Positions 6,759 to 13,003 of a stretch of 44,022 bases of DNA are shown here, piece after piece. The stretch is from Methanomassiliicoccus sp. UBA345 (GTDB lineage: Archaea; Thermoplasmatota; Thermoplasmata; Methanomassiliicoccales; Methanomassiliicoccaceae): positions 113,897 through 157,918 of the forward strand of contig DATD01000013.1 of the NCBI GenBank assembly GCA_002504525.1, read 5' to 3'. The notes beneath the pieces were generated by a model. It made no database searches. It was not told the DNA's origin and worked only from the letters and a program-made list of their open reading frames with translations. Position 1 is the stretch's first letter; every line of letters begins with the position of its first letter. The translations under genes were made by a program, and so were the position numbers.

Positions 6759-7736
6759 TCAAAAGGACGCGGCCCTCCTGATCGCGTTGTAAATCCTATC
6801 TGGACTTATATAGTAGTACTTCTCGCCCTGGGGAAGCGGTACCGTGATGTCCGGCGCGGTAACGCGTTCAGGCGGCGCCTCCAGCGACAGGAACGCCTTG
6901 CTTGTCAAACGAGAGATCAGCTCGCCAGCCACCCCGCACGTCATCGGCGCCTCCTGCACCACGACCACCCGGCCGGTCTTCTTTACCGATCGGACCACGG
7001 CCTCGGAGTCCATGGGCGACAACGTCCGCAGGTCGATTATCTCGCATGACGTCCCTTCCCTTTCCGATGCGTCCGCCGCCTCCTGCACCATGGGCATCAT
7101 GGCGCCCCAGCCCACCACGGTCACGTCGTCGCCCTCCCGCACCATCCTGGACTCTCCGATGGGAATGGTGAACGATCCGTCCTCCACCTCTTCCTTGAAC
7201 AGACGATAGGAGCGGGTCGGCTCCAGGAATACGACCGGGTCAGGATCTCGGATCGAAGATATCAGCAGCCCCTTGGCCTCCCTCGGCGTCGAGGGCACCA
7301 CCACCTTCAGCCCGGGTATCTGCACGTATAGCGACTCGGTGCTCTCCGAATGGTGTTCCAGCGCCTTCACTCCCGCCCCGTATGGCATGCGCATCACCAT
7401 CGGGACGGTGTAAGAGCCCCTACTGCGGTTGCGCATCCTGGCAGTGTGAGAGATTATCATGCTCAAAGCAAGGTACGAGAAGCCCATGAACTGCATCTCC
7501 GCCACAGGGCGCAGCCCGGCCATGGCCATACCGGTGGCCATCCCGGCGATGAGGCTCTCGGCCAGCGGAGTATCGATGACGCGGTCCCCGCCGAACCGCT
7601 CGAACAGACCATCGGTGACGCGGAACACCCCTCCCGCCCTTCCAACGTCCTCGCCCAGTATGATGACCGAATCGTCGGCCTCCATCTCCGAGGCCAGGGC
7701 GGAGTTGATGGCCTGCACCATGTTCATGACCGTCAT
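6759..7736 (-). CDS. pdhB: 2-oxoacid dehydrogenase E1 beta subunit
   Basis: 325 residues from ATG 7736, which overlaps the E1alpha stop (ATGA). The frame is open further upstream, but that part lies inside E1alpha. The N-terminus MNMVQAINSALASEM, then ILGEDVGRAGGVFRVT and DTPLAESLIAGMATGMA, are standard for the transketolase-like E1beta, and a C-terminal transketolase domain follows. With E1alpha it forms the TPP-dependent decarboxylase that acylates lipoyl-E2. Confidence 0.93.
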   Translation of the reverse strand: MTVMNMVQAINSALASEMEADDSVIILGEDVGRAGGVFRVTDGLFERFGGDRVIDTPLAESLIAGMATGMAMAGLRPVAEMQFMGFSYLALSMIISHTARMRNRSRGSYTVPMVMRMPYGAGVKALEHHSESTESLYVQIPGLKVVVPSTPREAKGLLISSIRDPDPVVFLEPTRSYRLFKEEVEDGSFTIPIGESRMVREGDDVTVVGWGAMMPMVQEAADASEREGTSCEIIDLRTLSPMDSEAVVRSVKKTGRVVVVQEAPMTCGVAGELISRLTSKAFLSLEAPPERVTAPDITVPLPQGEKYYYISPDRIYNAIRRAASF

Positions 7737-8815
7737 GTCCCGCCTCTCATCTCTCTTCGGATATGCTGCATCTGCTCCTCCAGCAAGGGAGGCATCTCCT
7801 CGTAGGTATGCCGGAACACCTCTTCGACTGAGGGCGGCGAAAAGGATTCCGCCTTTGAGACCGCGTCCTCGGTCGTCTGCCTTGCCTCCTCCCAGATGGC
7901 CTCGGTCTTGCGATCGTCCAGCACGCCCTTGGCATACAAGTGCTTCATCAGCCTCGCCAGGGGGTCGCGGGCCTCCCACTCCTTCGATTCCGATGCCAGC
8001 CGATATCGCCTGGCATCGTCGGAAGTGGTGTGGTTGCCGAGCCGGTACGTGTATGCCTCTATGAGAGTGGGGCCTCCGCCGCTCCTGGCCCGGTCCGCTG
8101 CCTCCTTCGCCGCGGCATACATCGCCAGTAGATCATTGCCGTCGACCTGCAGGCCCTTGATGCCGTACGCCACAGCCTTCTGCGCTATTGTCGCCGAAGC
8201 CGTTTGACGCGACCTCGGCACCGATATCGCCCATTGGTTGTTCTGTACGATGAACACCATCGGCAGCGAGAACACCCCGGCAGCGTTCAGCGATTCGTGG
8301 AAGTCGCCCTCCGAGGTGCCTCCGTCCCCGGTGAACGCGAAGGTCACCGCATCTTCCCTGCGATATCGGGACGCGTAGGAGAGGCCGACCGCGTAAGCAT
8401 ACTGCGAGGCGACCGGGATGGAGGACGGAGTGATGCGGTTCTCCGCTCCGAACCGATTGCCCTCCTCGTTGCCCATCCAGCCCAGGAAGTAACGGTCGAG
8501 CGGAAGGCCCTTCCACAGCAGGCCGGCCAACTCCCTGAACGCCCGTACCAGCCAATCCGACCGCTCCATGGCCATGGCCGGTCCGAGGGACGCCGCTTCC
8601 TGACCTCGATTGGGGGGATACGCTCCCAACCTTCCTTGCCTCTGCAGCGTCACCGCCTTCTCGTCGGCGACCCTGCTGAGCACCATGTTGCGGAATGCCC
8701 GTTCCAGCATGTCATCGTCCAGCGACGGTACGAGGCTTTCATCGACGATGTTTCCGTCCTGGTCGAGTATGCTGAGCATCTGCCCCCTCATCGGGTCGAA
8801 GTCATCCGTCAACAT
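7733..8815 (-). CDS. pdhA: 2-oxoacid dehydrogenase E1 alpha subunit
   Basis: 360 residues from ATG 8815. Upstream codons in frame lie within lipA and do not look like this family, and GGGAGC precedes the ATG. The TPP-binding motif is present as GDGGTSEGDFHESLNAAG to IVQNNQWAIS, and YRLGNHTTSDD is the conserved phosphorylation-loop region of E1alpha. It overlaps lipA by 14 bp and E1beta by 3 bp, so lipA-E1alpha-E1beta-E2 is one tightly coupled operon. Confidence 0.93.
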   Translation of the reverse strand: MLTDDFDPMRGQMLSILDQDGNIVDESLVPSLDDDMLERAFRNMVLSRVADEKAVTLQRQGRLGAYPPNRGQEAASLGPAMAMERSDWLVRAFRELAGLLWKGLPLDRYFLGWMGNEEGNRFGAENRITPSSIPVASQYAYAVGLSYASRYRREDAVTFAFTGDGGTSEGDFHESLNAAGVFSLPMVFIVQNNQWAISVPRSRQTASATIAQKAVAYGIKGLQVDGNDLLAMYAAAKEAADRARSGGGPTLIEAYTYRLGNHTTSDDARRYRLASESKEWEARDPLARLMKHLYAKGVLDDRKTEAIWEEARQTTEDAVSKAESFSPPSVEEVFRHTYEEMPPLLEEQMQHIRREMRGGT

Positions 8816-9668
8816 GTTGTTCAGCTCCCGCCGCCCATGCCCGGTACGAGGAACGGACCAGGGGACCCGAGGCGACGAATCGGAACCCCATGTCGTACGC
8901 TTCACGTTTAAGCTCTTCGAACTCTTCCGGCGTCAGGTACCGGGACACCGGCAGGGGGCCGCCCTTCGGCCGTAGATACTGCCCCACCGACAGGATGTCG
9001 ACCCCCGCCCTGCGGAGGTCGCGCATGGTCGAGCGGACCTCTTCCCTCGTCTCGCCCAAACCGAGCATGAGCGAGCTCTTGGTCTTCGTTCGCGGAGAGG
9101 CCTTCTTGATGGCGGTCAGGGCAGCAAGCGATGTGTCGTAGGAGGCCCGCCGGTCCCTGGCGGTCGCCTGCAGCCGTCTGACCGTCTCGAGATTATGGCC
9201 GACGATGTCCGGCCCCGAGCCGACGATCGCACCAAGCAGGTCGTCCCGCCCGTCCAGGTCCGGGATGAGCAGCTCGACCGTCACCGATGGATCTCGATGC
9301 TTGATCGCCTGGACCGTGGCCGCGAAGTGCCCCGCCCCCCGGTCAGGCAGGTCGTCCCTCGTCACCGAGGTGAGAACGCAGTACCGCAGACCGAGTCGCG
9401 AGACCGTTTCGGCGATCGATTCCGGCTCTCGGGAATCGGGAGGCTCCGGAACGCCGCCGACCGCGCAGAAGGCGCATCGGCGCGTACATCCATTGCCTAA
9501 GAGCATGAAGGCCGCATGGCCTCTGGACCAGCATTCTCCGGTGTTCGGACATTGCGACGAGGAGCACACGGTATGGACGCCAAGCGCGAGGATCTCGGAG
9601 CTCATGCGCTCATAATCGCTTCCGGATGGGGGGCGAACTCGCAGCCATTCGGGTTTTGCGTCGCTCAT
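8802..9668 (-). CDS. lipA: Lipoyl synthase
   Basis: 288 residues, radical SAM enzyme that inserts two sulfurs into octanoyl-E2. The auxiliary [4Fe-4S] cluster cysteines are in CSSSQCPNTGEC (35, 40, 46), the SAM-cluster motif is CTRRCAFC (61, 65, 68), and the C-terminal RSSY serine ligand is present. It heads the dehydrogenase operon. With lplAB opposite, the cell would have both synthesis and scavenging. An octanoyl transferase (LipB) is not in the window; LplA could take octanoate. Confidence 0.95.
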   Translation of the reverse strand: MSDAKPEWLRVRPPSGSDYERMSSEILALGVHTVCSSSQCPNTGECWSRGHAAFMLLGNGCTRRCAFCAVGGVPEPPDSREPESIAETVSRLGLRYCVLTSVTRDDLPDRGAGHFAATVQAIKHRDPSVTVELLIPDLDGRDDLLGAIVGSGPDIVGHNLETVRRLQATARDRRASYDTSLAALTAIKKASPRTKTKSSLMLGLGETREEVRSTMRDLRRAGVDILSVGQYLRPKGGPLPVSRYLTPEEFEELKREAYDMGFRFVASGPLVRSSYRAWAAGAEQHVDG

Positions 9669-9742
9669 GATGCGAATTATGAACAGTTCCCCATCCGTAT
9701 GATGGTTTTCCCCGCTCCAGCGTCACTTCCCGCCCTTCACCA

Positions 9743-9750
9743 TTAAATAT
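9743..9750 (+). promoter_or_regulatory. TATA box for the DUF2769 pair
   Basis: TTAAATAT lies about 30-37 bp before the ATG at 9780 in the divergent gap from lipA, suggesting a nearly leaderless transcript. Confidence 0.5.
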
Positions 9751-9779
9751 CGCCAAGACTCTTGTGCAGATGATAGCGC

Positions 9780-10073
9780 ATGGATTCCTTCGAGAAGCTC
9801 CTCGGCCAACTTAACGCGATGTCCGAGGAGGAACGCCGGAGCGAGATCGACCGCATGAAGGGCGAGTGCATATGCCCAGACTGTCCGACCTACACCGAGT
9901 GCGCCGGAGAGGGGGGCGAACGACTGTTCTGTTTCCTGGGAAAGAGCCCGGAGTGCATACAGTCGGAGCAGGGCTGCATCTGCCCCGACTGTCCGATCGC
10001 CGACAAGGCCGGCCTGACCAACATCTACTTCTGCACCACTGGCTCGGAGAAGTCGATGCGCAAGGAAAAGTGA
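9780..10073 (+). CDS. Cysteine-rich DUF2769 protein, copy 1
   Basis: 97 residues. A short helical N-terminus (LLGQLNAMSEEERRSEI) is followed by CICPDCPTYTEC, RLFCFLGKSPEC, GCICPDCPI and a final YFC. This order matches DUF2769, small proteins common in methanogens. The nine cysteines suggest binding of zinc or an iron-sulfur cluster; no function is established. A paralogue follows 50 bp downstream. Confidence 0.8.
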   Translation: MDSFEKLLGQLNAMSEEERRSEIDRMKGECICPDCPTYTECAGEGGERLFCFLGKSPECIQSEQGCICPDCPIADKAGLTNIYFCTTGSEKSMRKEK

Positions 10074-10123
10074 GCCATTGGCCGGCCTGGTGGCCGCTGC
10101 CATGAACACGCGCGGATGATGTC

Positions 10124-10405
10124 ATGAGCCGCCTGGATGATCTGAACCGGATGGCGCCCGAGCGGCGGAAGGCCGAGATCGCGGCCATGCGTACTCGATG
10201 CCCGTGCGCCAAGTGCCCTACCTACACGATATGCGCCGGGGAGCGCGAGGAGAGGATGTTCTGTTTCTACGGCAAGTCCCCCGATTGCATCTCCCGGGAG
10301 CTGAAGTGCATCTGCCGGAAATGCCCGGTGCACGAGGAGTTCGGCTTCAAGAACCTGCACTACTGCACCCGGGGCGGAGAAAGGACCAGCCCAAAGCGGT
10401 TCTGA
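10124..10405 (+). CDS. Cysteine-rich DUF2769 protein, copy 2
   Basis: 93 residues, a clear paralogue of the preceding gene with the same cysteine layout: CPCAKCPTYTIC, MFCFYGKSPDC, CICRKCPV and HYC. The first copy has acidic residues between the cysteine pairs where this one has basic residues (AK, RK), so the two may differ in partner. Function is unknown. Confidence 0.8.
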   Translation: MSRLDDLNRMAPERRKAEIAAMRTRCPCAKCPTYTICAGEREERMFCFYGKSPDCISRELKCICRKCPVHEEFGFKNLHYCTRGGERTSPKRF

Positions 10406-10483
10406 ACGCCCGCATCGCACCGCAACTTCACCCCGCTCAATGGCACCAGACACCGAACTGGAACGAGCCAGGCATTGCAAAAT

Positions 10484-10491
10484 CATTTATA
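10484..10491 (+). promoter_or_regulatory. TATA box for the SRP RNA
   Basis: CATTTATA lies about 25 bp before the first bases of the predicted SRP RNA, the expected archaeal distance. Confidence 0.6.
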
Positions 10492-10509
10492 GGTACAGTC
10501 GGTTAAGAG

Positions 10510-10826
10510 GGGTGCTAGGCTCGACCGGGACGTTCGGCGCGCCCTTATACACCGCCACGTCGATAGCGGGGGTGACAGGGGAGGACGTCGTAACCGGAGC
10601 GGTACGGGCCCTGCCGGTGACGATGAGGCCCTGTCCTATGGGGTTGGAAGCGTCATGGAGGCGCGATCGGAGGGTCGCGCGCCATGTCATGGTCACGGGG
10701 AACGGGTCAGGCCCTGACGGGAGCAGCCTTACCGTGGATTACCAACGCTCAAAGGGGTGCGGGGCTAAGGAACTTGCAGGATCACCCGGACCAATCCGAG
10801 CGGCAACCTCCCCGGCCTGGCACTTT
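10510..10826 (+). ncRNA. Signal recognition particle (7S) RNA
   Basis: No gene fits here, but archaeal SRP RNA landmarks occur in order. GTGCTAGG (10512-10519) pairs perfectly with CCTGGCAC (10816-10823) to close the molecule. CCGGGACGTTCGGCGC near the 5' end resembles the archaeal Alu region. Helix 6 is an 8-bp stem at 10661-10680 capped by GGAG, the GNAR loop bound by SRP19. Helix 8 contains GTCAGGCCC, a four-base loop TGAC (10715-10718), then GGGAGCAGCC, the SRP54 site. The loop is UGAC rather than the common GGAA, fitting the rarer URRC class. A T-run follows the 3' end. Exact ends are approximate. Confidence 0.9.
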
Positions 10827-11819
10827 TCATCTCTTCGATGTCGGCACTCTTGACGGATCGCACCCAGTGATCTTGTCAACGGCGAAGTTGAACAGCTCAG
10901 CGGTCTCGCCGCCCATGCGGAGCATCAGCTTGCGAGAGCCATCGACCGTGCCGACCGCCGCGGCGGTGACGCCCACTTCGGCGAACATGTCGATCACCCG
11001 CTTGGAATTGCCGCGAGGGCACGTGAGGACGAAGCCGCAGCCCTGGTACGCCCTGAGCCACTGGGAGAAGTCGACATCGGCCGGCGTAGGCACCTTGTCC
11101 AGGTCCACGGTTGCGCCCTTGCCGCTAGTCTCCAGCAGCATGCCCAGCGTTCCGATGCTTCCCGGGTTGGAGATGTCCTTGCCGGAATTGACCAGCCTGG
11201 CCTTCCCGATCTCGTTCATCACGAGCATCTGCTTCCGGCAGGTCTCGTTGTCCTTATGGGACGTGGTGTCCCAGGCGTACGACAGCGACTGTGGGAACCG
11301 CCCGTCGAGGTCCATGGCCATGATGATATCGTCGCCCGCCTGTGCGGTGTGGCTGAATATGACCTCATCCCTCCTCGCCGTCCCCAGGATGGCAACGTCG
11401 ATCGCATCGTAGGCGCAATCGGGATGCGTGTGGCCTCCCACGATGGGGACGCCGAACTTAGATACTGCCGCCTCGATGCCTCTCATCATCTGGGCGCACA
11501 CCTTCTCATCCTTCATGGAGACTATGTCCACCATGGCCAGCGGGATCCCTCCCATGGCCGAGATGTCGTTGAGGTTGACCAGCACGGCATAGTAGCCAGC
11601 ATTGAACGGGTTGGTCTTTAGAAGGGTCTCCATTATTCCGTCCGCTGCCAGCAGCAGGGCGTCATCATTGAGCGCGATCACCGCGGCATCCTCTCCGTAG
11701 GATGCTAGAATGTTATCGGTCGGCAGAGTAGGAAAGAAGGAGATGACATCTGATATGCTCCCCTTCCTGGTAACGCCTGGATGGCTCCTGATGTCGGATA
11801 CCAAGGTATCCAAGTTCAT
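10827..11819 (-). CDS. Methanogenesis marker 2 protein (AIR-synthase-related)
   Basis: 330 residues from ATG 11819. A TATA box about 25-30 bp upstream makes a leaderless transcript likely, and starting earlier would put that box inside the gene. The order of motifs fits the PurM/AIR-synthase fold and the methanogenesis marker 2 family: GEDAAVI, LLAADGIMETLL, VNLNDISAMGGIPLAMVDIVS, VGGHTHPD, GKDISNPGSIGTLGMLLETS and VDFSQWLRAYQGCGFVLT. The family is nearly confined to methanogens, with no settled reaction; ATP-dependent activation of a cofactor precursor is a guess from the fold. It ends directly against the SRP RNA. Confidence 0.9.
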   Translation of the reverse strand: MNLDTLVSDIRSHPGVTRKGSISDVISFFPTLPTDNILASYGEDAAVIALNDDALLLAADGIMETLLKTNPFNAGYYAVLVNLNDISAMGGIPLAMVDIVSMKDEKVCAQMMRGIEAAVSKFGVPIVGGHTHPDCAYDAIDVAILGTARRDEVIFSHTAQAGDDIIMAMDLDGRFPQSLSYAWDTTSHKDNETCRKQMLVMNEIGKARLVNSGKDISNPGSIGTLGMLLETSGKGATVDLDKVPTPADVDFSQWLRAYQGCGFVLTCPRGNSKRVIDMFAEVGVTAAAVGTVDGSRKLMLRMGGETAELFNFAVDKITGCDPSRVPTSKR

Positions 11820-11841
11820 GCCCGCGATATAGCCACTTGGG

Positions 11842-11852
11842 TTAAATATATT
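11842..11852 (-). promoter_or_regulatory. TATA box for the marker 2 gene
   Basis: Minus-strand GAATATATTTA is centred about 28 bp before the ATG at 11819, predicting a leaderless mRNA. Confidence 0.5.
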
Positions 11853-11882
11853 CACCATGGCAGACGGATCTTCCGCGAAGCC

Positions 11883-12473
11883 TCAGAGGGAGTCTGGAAT
11901 GAGCTTGGTCTGCTTGCTCTCCATCACCAGCGCGGCATAGTCCAGCTTCTCGCACATGATGGAGCAGAGCAGGTTCTCGAAGGCGAAAGCATCGTCCATG
12001 GGATCAGCGACGAACGCGGGGCTGGTATCAGGGACCTTGAAGTTCAGCCGCTTAAGGACCCTCTTGGCCTCGTTCCTCTCATCCCCTTCCGCCTGACGGA
12101 AGCTCATGGGGCTCGTCACCCCAGCGTGCTTGAGCTCCTCTAGGAACACCGGCCGCTTGAACAGCCGGTTAAGAGAGTATACAATCAGCTGATCTGCGTC
12201 CTTTCCGGAACAGATGTCCCTAGCATGTTCGCCGACCAACTCATACACGTCCTTCTCCTTCGACTTGACGGGGATGTATATCTTGGCGGGAGGGACCTCC
12301 TTCTCCTTCAACTCATTGAGGTCGGTCAGTGCCCTCAGATATCCCGTAAGGATGAGACGGTGGATGCTGATGCCCTTCTCCTCCAGCGCTCTCGACAGTG
12401 CGCTGATGGACATGCCGTCGGTCCTCAGGATCTCGAGGATCGTATCCCTCATGAGCTTGTCTGGATTGAACAT
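11883..12473 (-). CDS. Hypothetical protein, possible winged-helix regulator
   Basis: 196 residues from ATG 12473, chosen because the TATA box at 12503-12512 lies about 30-40 bp upstream. The N-terminus (MRDTILEILRTDGMSISALSRALEEKGISIHRLILTGYLRALTDLNELKEKEV) reads as a winged helix-turn-helix followed by a charged wing. The rest is mixed alpha/beta without recognisable motifs. It stands directly upstream of marker 2 in the same direction, 63 bp apart, but each has its own promoter. The N-terminal fold call is inference; I do not recognise the family. Confidence 0.65.
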   Translation of the reverse strand: MFNPDKLMRDTILEILRTDGMSISALSRALEEKGISIHRLILTGYLRALTDLNELKEKEVPPAKIYIPVKSKEKDVYELVGEHARDICSGKDADQLIVYSLNRLFKRPVFLEELKHAGVTSPMSFRQAEGDERNEAKRVLKRLNFKVPDTSPAFVADPMDDAFAFENLLCSIMCEKLDYAALVMESKQTKLIPDSL

Positions 12474-12512
12474 CTGGTAACCAATATGATAACAAACCTG
12501 GTAAATATATAG
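12474..12512 (-). promoter_or_regulatory. Promoter with TATA box and paired TTACCAG elements
   Basis: On the minus strand, the TATA box (12503-12512) is followed by TTACCAG at 12498-12504 and again at 12474-12480, directly before the ATG. The two direct copies, 24 bp apart, bracket the expected transcription start. CTGGTAA/TTACCAG also occurs twice upstream of nrdD, at 12863-12869 and 12908-12914. Confidence 0.4.
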
Positions 12513-12529
12513 CTTGCCTGACATTTCCG

Positions 12530-13003
12530 GCGAATTAAATTAAAAGTCTCCCATCTGGCCCTCTTGATGGAAGGCATATGCATCGGTCATCGAGCGTATT
12601 CAGCTCTGCCCTCATGAAGCTTCCTGAGAACGAGATCCGGCTGACATATTCTAACATGCCCTGGCGCCCGTTAGGTGATGTGACTCGCAATATCCGCGTC
12701 GGGCGCTGTGGGACGGCCGATGCGGCCGGGTGAGCGTTCTTTCCGATGGAAAATGCATCATTATCCGATATCATCCCGTATAACCGGATTGCTGATAGAT
12801 AGCCTTAATATCACTGTAAACTAAGGGTTGATGGGGGCTGGACGAGATGTCTGATAACAGAACTGGTAACAGTAATCGGCAAAATGGCCGGATGTGTCCA
12901 TCGTTCATTACCAGGTTCAGTTCGAAAAAAGCCCTTAAACCCCCGGCTAGATAGAGCCGTTTGCTCTTATTTCGCTACACATTGGATGGGCAGAGTGATT
13001 GAT
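12530..13003. other. Long intergenic region upstream of nrdD
   Basis: No convincing gene is present. It holds two GC hairpins: GCGCCCG (12664-12670) with CGGGCGC (12700-12706), and CGGCCG-ATG-CGGCCG (12714-12728). A TATA-like block CTTAATATC (about 12805-12813) could start an nrdD transcript with a leader near 165 nt containing CTGATAA, CTGGTAA and TTACCAG. A weaker AT block near 12965 would give a short leader. I saw no tRNA features. Confidence 0.4.

Noticed and set aside
10440..10853. Open frame of 137 codons after the DUF2769 genes
   Set aside because: It covers the SRP RNA, whose helices and conserved loops explain the sequence better.
12535..12774. Minus-strand frame of 79 codons between the winged-helix gene and nrdD
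   Set aside because: No ribosome site, no recognisable domain, and it contains the GC hairpins; treated as non-coding.
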